From Pelagomonas calceolata (taxonomy: Eukaryota; Sar; Pelagophyceae; Pelagomonadales; Pelagomonadaceae), in the NCBI GenBank assembly GCA_918797485.1, contig CAKKNE010000002.1:5112501-5176500 (forward strand): a DNA stretch of 64,000 bases. Direction: 5' to 3'. Shown here piece by piece: positions 24,231 through 35,600 of this stretch. The notes under the pieces were generated by a model. The model was given only the letters and a program-made list of their open reading frames with translations, was not told where the DNA came from and did no database searches. The position numbers and the translations under genes are program-made. Positions within the stretch are counted from its first letter, which is position 1. The number at the start of each line of letters is the position of its first letter.

Positions 24231-25364
24231 CTAGACCTCACAATTTTCGACCCCGCAATTCGGATCGGGCTCGGGCGCCGTCGCCGCGAGGAAACATGCG
24301 GCGATGAAGAGCGCACCGCCGACGCAGCCCTCGACGCCGACGGTCTCTCCCAGGAATATCAGCGAGAGGATCGCGGCCCACAAGGGCTGAGACGCGTACA
24401 CGACCTGCGCCCGCGCCGGGCCGACGGCCTGCTGCCCGCTGACTTGGAGCACGGACGCGAACGCGTTCACGAACACGCCGGACCAGATCGCGGCGGCGGC
24501 GACCGGCCAGAGGTCGCCGTCGAACGCGTCGAGCTGCGGCCCGACCGAGGACCACGCGGCGACCGCCGCCAGCACGGAGAGCCCGGCCTGCGCCGTGATC
24601 TTCGTCGTGATCAGCGTCAATGGTGCAACGCGTGAACCGTGTTCGAAGAGCCGCAAATCATAGGTCGCGTAGAAAATGGCGGCCAGCACGCAAAGGGCAT
24701 CGCCTTGCTGCGACGCGGCGGTCGCGGCGGCGGCAGGATCGAGCGTGAACACGAAAACACCCGTCAGGGCGAGGACGACGGCGGCCCAGATCCGCGGCGG
24801 GATCGGGACCCCGCGCGCGCCCTGCACCAGCGGCACGATGAGCGTCGTGAGCTGAATCAGGAACGCGCCGTGGTCCGACGACGTCAGCGAGAGGCCGTAC
24901 AAATTCGCCGTCGCGCCCAGGAACTTCCACAGACCCAATTCGCCGCCGCGGCGCCACGCCTCCGCGTCGGCGCGCGTGGCGTCCGCCGCCGCCGTCGGCG
25001 CGAGCGGCGCGGCCAGCGGCCCGAACACGAGCAGGCCCGCGAGCGCCAGCACCGCGCAGGCCGCATTCAGCAGCAACACGGGCGGCGCGTGATCTCCGCT
25101 CGTCGCGGCGTGCAGCACGGGGCTGTTCGACGCGAAGATGAGCGTGATGCCGCCGATCGTCGCGAGGCCGCGGGCGTAACTGGCCGGCGCTGCCTCGACC
25201 GCTACTGATGGCTCGGCAGCGAGCACGATGTCGCCGCGGGGGGTGTCGACCGGCAGCGGCTTATCTGTCACTGACACGGTTGGAGCGAGGCGACGTAGCG
25301 GTGCCTGCAGTGCCGCACCGGTTTGCAGGACGCATGTGATCTGCACGAGTATGACTCCTCGCAT
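24231..25364 (-). CDS. Drug/metabolite transporter superfamily (EamA-like) protein
   Basis: 377 residues. After a hydrophobic leader (MRGVILVQITCVLQTGAALQ) and about 50 polar residues come about ten membrane spans. The two EamA halves are recognisable, the first around ANLYGLSLTSSDHGAFLIQL and the second ending ASQPLWAAILSLIFLGETVG, the typical P-L-x-x-x-x-x-x-x-F-L-G-E signature. The leader plus spacer could be a plastid or secretory presequence. Plant relatives move small metabolites across plastid or plasma membranes; the substrate here is unknown. Confidence 0.85.
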   Translation of the reverse strand: MRGVILVQITCVLQTGAALQAPLRRLAPTVSVTDKPLPVDTPRGDIVLAAEPSVAVEAAPASYARGLATIGGITLIFASNSPVLHAATSGDHAPPVLLLNAACAVLALAGLLVFGPLAAPLAPTAAADATRADAEAWRRGGELGLWKFLGATANLYGLSLTSSDHGAFLIQLTTLIVPLVQGARGVPIPPRIWAAVVLALTGVFVFTLDPAAAATAASQQGDALCVLAAIFYATYDLRLFEHGSRVAPLTLITTKITAQAGLSVLAAVAAWSSVGPQLDAFDGDLWPVAAAAIWSGVFVNAFASVLQVSGQQAVGPARAQVVYASQPLWAAILSLIFLGETVGVEGCVGGALFIAACFLAATAPEPDPNCGVENCEV

Positions 25365-25532
25365 GATTTGTCAGGAGCAATCCCAGGAGCAGTATGGTTT
25401 TGAGTAATGACTGCACGCTAGGCACTTATTGCTCGTCGTGGCCCTTGCCCCTCATGTGGAACAACGTGTAATTGCTGGCAACGCTATGCAAGGAGCCATA
25501 TGCAAGGAGCAAGCGGGGCTGCATCAGCTGGA

Positions 25533-25556
25533 GCTAGCGGTTGATAGACACACTAG
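25533..25556. promoter_or_regulatory. Recurrent near-palindromic motif, copy 9 (reverse orientation)
   Basis: GCTAGCGGTTGATAGACACA then CTAG, in a 280-bp divergent region: 168 bp from the transporter start and 88 bp from the start at 25645. Confidence 0.7.
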
Positions 25557-25644
25557 AAACAGGTCGAGGTCGGACGCACAGCCGTGCCGTTCACACCAGA
25601 AGGGCAGCCCCAGCCCCAAACGACCAAAAACCGCTCCAGGAACG

Positions 25645-26541
25645 ATGCCGCCGGACCCCTACAAGCGCAGCGGCAGCAACAGCGACCTCACCGGACTGGA
25701 AGGACTGTCCAATCGACTCACGCGCGACCTGAAGCAGAACATCCGCTTGATCAAGGACTGCCCCGTGTTGTCAGATGCCTGGTGCGAGATGGCGGACTTT
25801 GTCGGGCGGATCAAGTCGATCACGGATATCGAGGCCGCGCTTCCGAAGGAGGACGAGTCGCAGACGATGTGGGAGGGCGACGAGCTAGCGTTGCGGTACG
25901 TCATGGAGGAGGGCAAGCTCAACCTGTGCTTGCGGACGTTGGTCGCGTTCCGCGAAAGTAGCTATGGCGACAGAACGGACAATGAGGCCAAGGATTGTCA
26001 TGATAGAAGTTATAGAACACAGAAGCTGGACGCCTTCGAGATCGGCATGGGCGGTTTATTAAGGAACGCCTGGGCCCACGACGAGGCCGTGCAGACGACG
26101 GACTTGCCTTTGTTGGTCGGATATGTTGCTGGCGTGTTACGGGACGCTTGCGAAAATGAAAGAATGAATAAAGAGGACATCACACAACGGCAGGAGGTCT
26201 CGTCATTGCATTACCTGAGGCATCTGTGCCGCCACATCGATAGATTACCGCGGTTCACGACATTAGCAAAAGACGAGCGCATCGTCGAAAGGGTGGTCAG
26301 TTTCTTAGATGCGCACGCGGATAAGCTGCCGAAGGACGACCTGCTCGTAGCATGTCAAGCCCTCTCCGAACTTATTGACAGCGAGGACTTCCAGACGTTC
26401 GAGGAGCAGTACCTGCCCGAGAAGAGTGGGGACCGGCTCGCCACGTTCAAAAATCGGTTCCTCGGGCCCTTCCTCGACGACTACGACACGCGCAAGACGA
26501 TCCAGCCGCTCCTGCGCCAGATCCAGGACCTCAATTACTAA
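25645..26541 (+). CDS. Unrecognised all-helical protein
   Basis: 298 residues from MPPDPYKRSGSNSDL; upstream in-frame codons to 25429 look like leader sequence. It is rich in charged amphipathic helices (RLTRDLKQNIRLIKD, SSLHYLRHLCRHIDRLP, KTIQPLLRQIQDLNY), with no signal peptide, membrane span or catalytic motif. Helical pairs of this kind could form an ARM/HEAT-like solenoid, but I cannot name a family. The stop is only 12 bp from the end of the convergent RVxF gene. Confidence 0.7.
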   Translation: MPPDPYKRSGSNSDLTGLEGLSNRLTRDLKQNIRLIKDCPVLSDAWCEMADFVGRIKSITDIEAALPKEDESQTMWEGDELALRYVMEEGKLNLCLRTLVAFRESSYGDRTDNEAKDCHDRSYRTQKLDAFEIGMGGLLRNAWAHDEAVQTTDLPLLVGYVAGVLRDACENERMNKEDITQRQEVSSLHYLRHLCRHIDRLPRFTTLAKDERIVERVVSFLDAHADKLPKDDLLVACQALSELIDSEDFQTFEEQYLPEKSGDRLATFKNRFLGPFLDDYDTRKTIQPLLRQIQDLNY

Positions 26542-26553
26542 GTGTGTTAAAAA

Positions 26554-27107
26554 TTATTCCTCGAGATTCGCGCGCCAGAAGGGCACGCGCGGCGGGCTCG
26601 CCGGCGGCTGCATGCGCGCCACCAGGTCCGTCACGTCCGACGCGTCGAACGTCTTCAGCGAGAAGGACACGCGCCTTCTACGCTTCGCGAAGGCCGTCGT
26701 CTGAGAAGAGAAGGCGGCCTTGCGCCGCGTCGGCGTCCGCGGCAAGCTATCGGTCCGCGGCCGCGGCGACGCCACGCGTCGTCGCGCTCGTCGTCCGGCG
26801 TCACCGCAGCCACAGCTCTTTCGGAGGGCGACGGCTGGCCGAACTTGTTGAGGATGGTGTTCAGCCTCAGCTCGTCGTCGTCGGCGTCGCTCTCGTCGTC
26901 GAGGGCGCGCCCCGGCGCGTCGCAGCGGACGCTTGCGTCCTGGCGCGCGTCGGGCCGCGGCCGGCGCCGCTTAAAGGTCTGGGCGTCTTGGACCCAGGGC
27001 GGCGGCGGCGCCTCGTAGGGCTGGGGCGCCTCCCACCACTTGGTGGGGCTGCCCGCGCGCCTCGGCTCGGGCTGGGGCTGCTCGTCCTCGTCGCTCGTCC
27101 AGCCCAT
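26554..27107 (-). CDS. Disordered protein with RVxF motif, coding in two frames
   Basis: From 27107 the frame reads MGWTSDEDEQPQPEPRR, then acidic and proline-rich text with LRLNTILNKFGQPSPSE. Near 26770 it loses its character, while the next frame continues with SPRPRTDSLPRTP and then RRVSFSLKTFDASDVTDLV and a clean stop at 26554. RRVSF followed by an acidic patch fits the RVxF docking motif for protein phosphatase 1, so a PP1 regulator is possible. The break is either a one- to two-base indel or a very short unrecognised intron; a 29-base GT-AG candidate exists but is shorter than any other intron here. An upstream start at 27203 is possible. Confidence 0.5.
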
Positions 27108-27254
27108 GTGAGATATCGGGGATCGGGGGCGGAAAAGGGGGCGCTCCCGGGCCCGGGCGTGCGCGCCTCGCCCCTGTTTTACGCTGGTGGATGATAAGTC
27201 CACGATCTGGTTGGTCGCCCGCGACCGAGGCGTAGTACTTTAACACACTCTATC

Positions 27255-27929
27255 TTACGAACAGACAAACGGCGGTTCCGCCGTGGGAAAAGAGACCGGC
27301 GCGACGGGATACGACGCCCCGCGCCAGTCGAGGCGCACGTCGTCGCCATCGCGCACGTCGAGGCGCTCGGACAGGCCGTGCGCCACGTGCGAGCCCACGA
27401 GTCCGAGCTTGCCGAAGCGTGACGCAGTGGTGAGCTCGTGGTACAAGCGGCCGCTCGCGCACCAGCGGAGCCGCGACGGGTCGAACGCCTCGCGCAGCGT
27501 GCCCGCGTAGCCGAGACCGTCGTCGTTGAGCCGATCGAAGACCACGATGATCTCGGCGTCAGCGGCACTATCTCCCGTGTCCGCGCGCAGCAGCGAGTAT
27601 TCGCCCAGACATTGCGACGCCCACTTACCACCGCGACGGCGTCTCAGCCCGGTGTAAAGCTCGTCGAGGAAGGTTGGGTCCTTGTATGCGGTCGCCAGCG
27701 TTCGCGCTTTATTCGTGTCCAGGTGCACGGCGCCGGCATGGTCGACGACGTACCTGTAGGAGCGCGGCCGGCCGCTACCGCGTTTTGAGGAGGCGCATCT
27801 TGCTGCGCATATGCGTGCTGGTCCGCTGCAACGACCTGACATGCTTTGGTGCCTCGCTCGCACGAATGCCGCCGCAGAGCGCTGGAGGGTCAGGAGTCTC
27901 ATGCGTGCCCAAGTCGTGCCGGCGCGCAA
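27255..27929 (-). CDS. UPF0598 family protein (C8orf82-like)
   Basis: 224 residues. After an Arg/Ala-rich N-terminus that looks like a mitochondrial presequence (MRLLTLQRSAAAFVRARHQS) comes the UPF0598 core: SYRYVVDHAGAVHLDTNKAR, DPTFLDELYTGLRRR, CLGEYSLLRAD, GYAGTLREAFDPSRLRW and GRLYHELTT. These match the order in the human C8orf82-type proteins. The biochemical role of the family is not known to me. The next gene on the same strand starts at 27107, 147 bp downstream. Confidence 0.8.
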   Translation of the reverse strand: MRAGTTWARMRLLTLQRSAAAFVRARHQSMSGRCSGPARICAARCASSKRGSGRPRSYRYVVDHAGAVHLDTNKARTLATAYKDPTFLDELYTGLRRRRGGKWASQCLGEYSLLRADTGDSAADAEIIVVFDRLNDDGLGYAGTLREAFDPSRLRWCASGRLYHELTTASRFGKLGLVGSHVAHGLSERLDVRDGDDVRLDWRGASYPVAPVSFPTAEPPFVCS

Positions 27930-28026
27930 CCTCCGACACGGAGCAGCGATATTAATGCGTCCACAACGTCCTCAAGAGTGGAGATCCATCGATGCGGCTT
28001 GCTGCGGCTCGTTGGGATTCGATCGG

Positions 28027-28049
28027 GCTAGCGTAATCGACACACTAGG
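28027..28049. promoter_or_regulatory. Recurrent near-palindromic motif, copy 10 (reverse orientation)
   Basis: GCTAGCGTAATCGACACACT then AGG, between the divergent UPF0598 gene (97 bp) and acyltransferase gene (168 bp). Confidence 0.65.
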
Positions 28050-28217
28050 CTTCAGTCTGATTATTGGTTCATTTTGAACTCATTCGAGCCCTTCGCACGA
28101 CAGCGAAGCGCACGACTGTCCAATCGCCGCCGCATCACTTCGCGCTCAGTACCACGAGCACACCGCGCGCGCACCGGCGGGGCAGCCCTGGCAATGCAGC
28201 CCAGCCTGTGAGCACCA

Positions 28218-30691
28218 ATGGAGGACTACGACGAGACGCGCGCCGCAACAGACACAGGAGACGCAAGTCACCACCGCCGGGACGACGTCGACGGCCTGCG
28301 CTGCCTCGCCGTCGCCGCCGTCGTCGCCTTCCACGCGGTCGATGAGTACGACGCGGGCTTTTGTGGGGTTGACGTGTTCTTTGCGATCAGCGGTTTTGTG
28401 GTCGCGGCCTCGCTCAAAAGGCGAGAGCGCACGTCCACACGCGAGTTCCTGGTCGACTTCTACGCGCGGCGAGCGAAGCGGCTGGCGCCCGCGCTGTTTC
28501 TCACGATCCTGGCGACGGCGATTGGTCTTAGACTCGTGCCGCTACACGAACGCGACGCTCGCATAGCCTACGACGCCGCACTATGTGCTTTAGGCGGTGC
28601 GTCAAATATATTCTTCGCGGTGCTTTTTACCAATGAAAAAAAACGAGAAGCGAGGAGCTCGACCACGGAGCCGGCGGGCTACTTCGCGTCGTGGACCCGG
28701 ACGGAAGAAGACGTCTTCCTCCACAACGCCGAGGCGGACCCGTTCCTCCACACGTGGTCGCTCGGCGTCGAGGAGCAGTTCTACCTCGTCCTGCCTTGTT
28801 TATTTTTACTCGCCCATTCGGAGCGCATCCTGAACGACAACGTGGCTATTGCGGTCGCTTTGGTAGCGTGTGTACTCTCGCTCGTCTGTGGGATCGTTTT
28901 GCATGTGTTAGGCGAGGCCGACTACGCCTTCTATTTGCTACCCTCGCGGTTGTGGGAGCTCGCAGCGGGCTGGCTCGTCTGTGAATTAAATAGAGACGTG
29001 CCGGAGCGGCATGCGTTGAAAATTGATGTACTAGGGGCCGCTCTATTAGCGTGCGCGCTGGCCGTTTCGAAACCACACCAGTACCCGCTTCCCGGCGCGC
29101 TGCCCGCCATTTTGGGGACGTGCTGTATCTTGATGAATCCCCACGGCAAACTGAACGCACTACTCGCAAAAAAACCGTTCCCGGAGATCGGCCGCGCGTC
29201 GTACGGCCTCTACCTCTGCCACTGGCCCCTTTTAGTGTTATTACGGCTCGGACTCGCCCACCAGATCCTCGCGACATGTATTGCTCTGGTCATTAGTCTT
29301 CCGCTGACCTATGTTTCGTTCACTTACGTCGAAACGCCGGCGCGCAAGTGGGCGCCCAAAAGACGCGCCGCGCCGCTATTTGCCACTCTATTTGGTTTCG
29401 GGGCCTGCGCCATCGCCGTGAGTCAGCTGCGGCCGGGCGACCGATCATCATCAAGTTCAGGCGGCTACCCGGCGGAGGACGCGCTACCGGGCCCGCCCTT
29501 CTTCGGCGCCGAGTTCGACCCGAACGCGTGGGAGCGTATCAATACAAACGCCACGTGCGGCGCGGAAGCGTACTACGCGTCTTGTGACGTCATGGACAGA
29601 GGCGTGCCGTGCGCGTGTGCCACGAATTGTACGGCCACGACGCACCTCCCGGAAAAAGCGGGGCAGGGCACCATACCCTGCATGCGCACCGCGACCCCCC
29701 AGTGCCAGGGCTGGTACAGTACAAATTTCGACGCGGGGAGCTGGCCCTTTGGTGTGTGGCGGTCGGAGTGTTTCTTCCTGTCGTCCGCGGTCCGTGACTC
29801 TGTGTAGAACTTGACGCGGTCTTCATGAAGACGTCGACGCGATGCCACGCCGCCTCGACGTCGTCGAAGCGGCCGCACGAGAGGATACGCGCCTCGCGAG
29901 CGAGCCGTCGTCCCGCGCAGGCCGGCCAGAGCAGCTTCTCCTCCGAGAACGTTCGTAATTGCCTGGCACCCTGCGGCGCGGCGCGGACCGCGTATTTGAT
30001 AGGAGACTCGCACGCGGGCTCGCACGCGGCTGGTTTAGCCGCATCTTTACAAGCCTACGGCATTGAATTAAGGCACGCCTTCGCGGGCTACGGCTGCTCC
30101 TTCGCGTCGGACGCCTTCAACGAGAAGTTGTTAGATCCGGTCGGGAGCGGCTGGGCCTACGGGAAATGCACGGAATGGGTCGCTACCGTCAAAGCAGCAT
30201 TGGTCGAGTTCGCGGCGCCCGACGATCTGATCTTCACAACCACAGCAGCCTGGAAGTACGACGTCGTTGGTAATGTTGATGTGGCATTCGTGGAAGAAAT
30301 AGCGACAATCGCGCCCCTGGTCGTTTTGGGCGACGCGCCGCTGCTGAGAGGTATTTTTGGAGTCAACTGCGCCGCGCCGGAGACGCGGCCATCGTGTCTT
30401 ACGGATGAGAAGGATACGATTCCCGACGGCGCTTTACTCGCGGAGGAGACCTGGGCTGCGCGGGGCGTACGACACATCTCGGTGCGGGAGCTCTTCTGCT
30501 CGAATGGGCTGTGCGATACATACATCCCGGGCACGGATATCCTAGGATTGGTGGACTACGGCCACCTGACGACGGCGGGGTCTTTGTACCTGGCGCCGTT
30601 CCTGTCGTGCGCGCTCGAGGGACTGGGGCTCGTCGACGCCGCCGTGGCCTCTGATGACGGAGAGTGTCTGGGGTCGGTGACGGACTTGTGA
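28218..30691 (+). CDS. Membrane O-acyltransferase (AT3) fused to an SGNH domain, two exons
   Basis: The first exon (28218-29801) carries the acyltransferase-3 domain: DGLRCLAVAAVVAFHAVDEY with the essential His, CGVDVFFAISGFVV, FYARRAKRLAPALFLT, then HTWSLGVEEQFYLVLPCLF and about ten spans. The second exon (about 29921-30691) holds the SGNH part with AYLIGDSHAGSHAAGL (nucleophile Ser) and a late Asp-x-x-His in VDYGHLTTAG. A GT-AG intron at 29802-29920 (donor GTGTAG, acceptor CCCGCGCAG) joins the two in phase, 784 residues in all; I infer it from frame only. OafA-type AT3-SGNH proteins acetylate surface glycans, so this may acylate an algal cell-surface polysaccharide. An algal AT3-SGNH fusion resembles bacterial enzymes; old transfer is possible. 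Confidence 0.8.
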
Positions 30692-30844
30692 TAAGTATAT
30701 AGTGTGTAGGGACGCCTCCGGCAGGGCCGCCTCCCTGTTCCTTGGCATTGCAGGAAGCTCATTTTTTAGAGAGCCCTCGCGGCGCGCTCGCGCGACTTGA
30801 TACATAAGTAGCGTCGTTAGTCGTAAGACGCCACAGTGCCAGAG

Positions 30845-32536
30845 ATGACGGAGACGAGCGAGGAGAACAAGGAGGCGCCCGAGGGCAACAACACTGGCAC
30901 AGCCAGTCCCCAGTGTCAGTGAAACTGAGGTCGCCGCGCGCCGCCGCCCGCTCGCGTCACCTCACAACGCGCGTCCGGACGGCCTCCGACCGCCGCCGCG
31001 ACACACCACTCGCGTGCGCGCGGCGCGCGCACGCTCGCAAGTCGCGACTCGACAGCCGTCGGCCCATCGCAGGCCGAGGAGAACAAGGAGAAGAAGAAGG
31101 AGAAGATAGATCCGAAGGATCCGCCCAAAAGATTCCTCAATGACGAGGAAAAGACCAAGCTGGGAGCGAACCTCGCGCCGACGATCGTGCCGACGGTCGA
31201 GACCATGCACGCCCAAATCGCCGAGAGCAAGAAGAACTCGAAGGCCGACAACAAGAAAGCTTTAAATGAGTGCGTCGAGAAGCACTGTATCCCGATGATC
31301 AACTCGCTGGCCCAGCAGATCCAAGCGGAGCGCTGGCGCCCGCGCTCAAGCCGGCGCTCATGAGCATGACAGAGCAGGTCCAAGCGGCCGAGACGGTGAA
31401 ACCCATCGATGAAAAGAAGTTGTACTCGGTGATCGGCGTGTCCTGCGCGCCGCAGATCGAGAGCCTCGCGGAGCTTGTTTCCAACGAGCGCGATAGGATT
31501 GTGGAGGACAAGTTAAGTAATACTATAGCGGCGGCAAAAGCGGCGGCGGCGAAGAAGGAGGAGGAGAAGGAGTTGATGGCCAGGGATAACCTGGCCTCGT
31601 TGAAAACTAGCTTCACCCGGAAGTCCTCGACGCATCTCATTGCGAGTCGCATCTTCCACAACAAGCACCAGTACTTCATCTTCATTCCCCTGCAGGTGAT
31701 TGTTGCGGCCATCGCAATCATCGCGTTCGTGGCCTCCTACCAAGAGGGAGAAGGGAACGTCGCTGCGGCGACGGTGCTCACGGTGATCGCGGGCGTCCTC
31801 GGCATCGTCGCGGGCTCGACGCGGCGTCCTACGCTACGTGTTTCTGACAAGACTCGTCGATTCTTTTTTGCTCTTAGGTTTCATCAACGCGCTGGATCGG
31901 TACCTAGATTGGCGCACGCAATCCGCAATGCACAAGGGGAACTCTGCTACGTATGCTAGGTTGAAAGAAGATATTATGATGGTCTCGTTGAAAAGAGAGA
32001 ACGTTGCCGAAACAATTAATCGTTACGATCAACAGCTGAAAACTCTCGAACAAAGCAACGGCGATTTACAAGTACCTTTGGAGCTCATTACCGTGTTCGA
32101 CGATGTCGAGAATATGATCCACAAGCGGGTTGAGGCCTACAACGACATGGTCAGGAAGTGCGTGGTCGTTTTCGCAGATAGACGCCACCTCATCATTGAC
32201 TACGTGAAGCAGCAAGCGATTTTGATGACCGCTTACGGATTTCTCGCAAGTAGGATTTTGACGCACAAAAGCACAAATTGTTTCTGTATCCATTGCTGCT
32301 GCCCCTGTCTGGCCCAGGAGTTCCCCTACGCGCTCCCCGAACACAGGATGCTGACTAAAATCGTGAAGAAATTGGTCGAGGAGGAAATCGCGGAGATCAC
32401 GGACGCAAAATTTTCGGAGCCGTCGGAGGACGAGTACAAGAAAGCTCAAAAATTGTCTCAGAGTATCGACGGCAGCCGGGCGCCGAAGGTTCCCGACCAG
32501 GGCGGTGCGTCTCCCTCCGCGGACAACAACGTCTGA
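30845..32536 (+). CDS. SLATT-like two-TM membrane protein, frame broken
   Basis: Coding evidence runs from MTETSEENKEAPEGNNTG (30845) through a frame starting near 31075 (EENKEKKKEKIDPKDPPKRF), then a frame with NKHQYFIFIPLQVIVAAIAI and IAFVAS (first span) and GVLGIVAG, then a third frame with VFLTRLVDSFLLLGF and the cytosolic helix MHKGNSATYARLKEDIMMVS. The hairpin of two spans followed by an x-x-x-R-x-x-L-x-x-x-I helix resembles SLATT/DUF4231 proteins. Frame changes fall near 31320 and 31830 with no room for introns. The first exon boundary is unresolved: a 16-bp direct repeat (30859 and 31075) flanks a 216-bp segment with a stop. Either assembly indels or a decayed gene. The family is tentative. 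Confidence 0.5.
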
Positions 32537-32659
32537 AGCGCCTCGGCGCCTACGACGACGCTCGGCCCGGGCGCGGTCACCCCCATAAGCAAAATCCCCT
32601 GCGTGCGACAGCACAGCAATCCAACGAGTAAAAGAAAACACTAAATATACATACACTCC

Positions 32660-35600
32660 TCACGCCAGCACGCACCCTTCCGGCGGCGCCTCCACAGCTG
32701 GCACGGGTGGCGCGGCCTCAGACCCGCTGCTCAGCGAGCGCCGGCGCCGCCGCGGCGACCGGCGGTCGCGCGGCGAGCGCCGCGCGGGAGAGCTCCGGTC
32801 CGATGCCGCCGGCGACTGGTAGAGCGCGTCGCGCTCGCGCCGCAGTTCGGGGGACGTCTTGAAGATGTCCGCGAGATGGGGCCGCTCATTATCCCAGGAC
32901 CGCGGCCGCGGGCGGTCGATGCGCTCCGGCGACTGGGCGCGGTCCGCGGCGCAGACGCGGTCCACCCTCAGCAGTAACGCGGCGAGCACGTCGCGTGCGG
33001 CGCGTCTTATCGAAGCTAAATCCGCGGCGTCGAGCGGCGGCCCGTTCCGCGCCGCGACGACGTCGGCGCGCGCCGCCGTCTCGGCCGTCGCCGCCACGAC
33101 GACCAGCGCCGCGACGCAGGCCTCGTTGCGTGTTATTAAAGGGACCGTGTAGGACGGGCGTCTCCCCTCCGTGCTCGCCAGCTTGACGTTCCTCGCCTTG
33201 GCCACGACCGTCAGAACGTCGTGCCACGGGACACTCCGTCGTCGCAATACTTCGGTGAGGGCCGGAGCCCACCTTGATAAGGGCCTCCTCAAAAAGTGCG
33301 ACGCGTGGCGTTTTAAAGTAGCTCGATCTAATGCGCCGGCGCCGGCCCGGGCGAGCTTCGACGCCGCGTTCGCCGCCGCACCCCTCGCGTCGGCCCGCGC
33401 GGCGACCTCGCGACCTGCGAAACGGACGGTGATCGTATGCCGGCGTCACCGCGCCATCGCCGCGACGCAAAAGAAACTCGGACGCCGAAGACGCACAGGC
33501 GGCCCAGAAGTCGTTCGAGACATGGGCCCCGCACGCGTACGCCGAGACGACGTCCCGCGACCCGTGCACGTGCACGAGCGCCGCGCCCCGGTTCGCCAGC
33601 CGCACGCCGAAGGGCGCGCGCGGCGCCGGTGGCCGCTCGACGACCGGAGCCGCATCATCTCCCGAGCTCTCCGACTCGTCGTCCGCCGTGTCGGTTTGGT
33701 CGTCTTCGTCCGACCAAGGCATCCTAGCTGCCGCCCCGACGGCCCAGGCCGCCCCCGCCTCGTCGGCATCTGAATGCATCCCGAAGACCCGCGACAGCGC
33801 CATCGAGAGCTTTGGTGAAGAGTCGCGCTGGCGCGGCGCGGCGCGCCACGTCGTCGCGAAGGCGCCGTCTTCGAGCTTGTGGGCCGTCACTTGGCTTGAA
33901 GAGCGTCTCGCTAGTACATCTGCGACGAGTAGAACAGCAGCATCTCGTCTTTGCAACAAACCCCCTCTTCGACAGGCCGCCTGAGCTAACCGCGCCGCGA
34001 AGGCCGTGGCTTGCTGATCGACTTTCGCTCGAGCTAACAAAGCTTTCGCCGCGGCCCCGGCGCCGCCCCGCGTCGAACCATCCACGGACGCCAAAACGTC
34101 GGCCACCAGAGCCCACGACGCTCTGGAAGCGGTATCTTCCTCTTCCACCACAGCACCTACGGATCTAGCGCGCCTTAAAGGCTTCACCGCACTTCCAGAT
34201 CGTTGGAGTCGCACTTTCAGGAGTAACGAACCACCGGTCTTGTCGCACCGCAGCAGATCGGACTGCGCCGTCGTCCGCTCCAGCTCAAAACCAGCTGCAC
34301 GCCACTCAAGCACCACATTAGCTCTAAACGCTAACGCGCAGGCACACGCCTCGGCGACCTCGGTCGCCTCCGGCCCGCAGTCGTGCTCGTCTTCCTTCAT
34401 GCGTCTCTCACCGTCACTGCTGTCCGACTCTTCGTCGTAGGCGTGGACGTGGTCCGCCCGGCGCTTCCGAGCCGGTCGTCTTACTGCCACTCGTAGGATG
34501 GTCGCCGTCGTCGCCGCCTCCTCGTCGTCAACGAATACGTCATCAAAGCGCTTCAATACAGGTAACTGGTCCCGTCCCGTGCCGTCCTCTGAGGAAGAGT
34601 CGTCCTCGCCCAATTGATATGAAGAAGTCTTGGGTCTCTCACGAGGTAACGGCGCCGCAATACCACTCCCGGGCTCGCCCCACCAGGGCGACGCCTTCGC
34701 TAAGTAGGACTCGGCGTCCGCGTCGGACTTCCTTTCTCGTTGATTCGACCGGCGCCGTCTCCGGTTTCGACGTCGTTGCCGCGGCGCGTCCTCTTCATTA
34801 ACACGGGCGCTCGTCGCCTTGGCTACGCGTCGGTCTCTATCTCGTTGCCGATCGCGAGCTCTACGTGCCGCGACTCCTAACGACGTCGCCAACCGATCGT
34901 GCGCGGCATCCCCTACTCCAAACGTATATAATGATCTTTTGGCACCATGTATGGAAGCAATAGCTATAGCTGGGGCGTCCGCCGGCGTTCTACGACCGCA
35001 CGCTACCACCCGCCAAGGACCATCAGTAACTCTAGGTCGCAATATGTCCGCCCGACCCCGATTGCCCGAGAACGCGCCTCCCGCATCTCTCGCGAACGAC
35101 GCCTGGGCCTTCACTGCCAGCGTCTGCAGCGCCCAGGGCGGACTTATGGAACTGTCGCGACTGGCCCGGGCGTCGCCGCAGCCCGCCCGATGTGCTGCTT
35201 TTAAAGCTGACTGTAATCTACGAGCACCCAATCTAGAATGAGCCGCCTGGGCGAGCCAGCGGGAAGCTGCCGCTCGCGTTCGAGCCGCTAAAGCGCCTCT
35301 AGCAGCCACGCGTTCGAGCCAGTTCCCCAGGTTATGTTCCGAGGAATCCCCACCAAATAACGCCCACGACGCCCGCGCGACTCCATCTTCGAGTCTCAAA
35401 TCACAGAGAGCCGCCCGGAAACCGGGCTCCTTGTCCGGCAGGGCAGCTAAACAAAGCCGCACGCCTTCGCCCGACCTGTCTGGGAATAAGGCGTCCCACC
35501 TGTCCGAAGAGCCCTTTAGCTCCACCGGACGACTGGCAAACTGGTCCCGCGAGAAATAGCCGGACGCCGTTCTTCTAAGACCAGCCGCCGCCGCACCGAG

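Noticed and set aside
33415-33496. A frameshift near the 3' end of the SZT2-like gene
   Set aside because: An 82-base GT-AG intron with a GTGCGT donor and TTTCGCAG acceptor joins the frames, so no break needs to be assumed.
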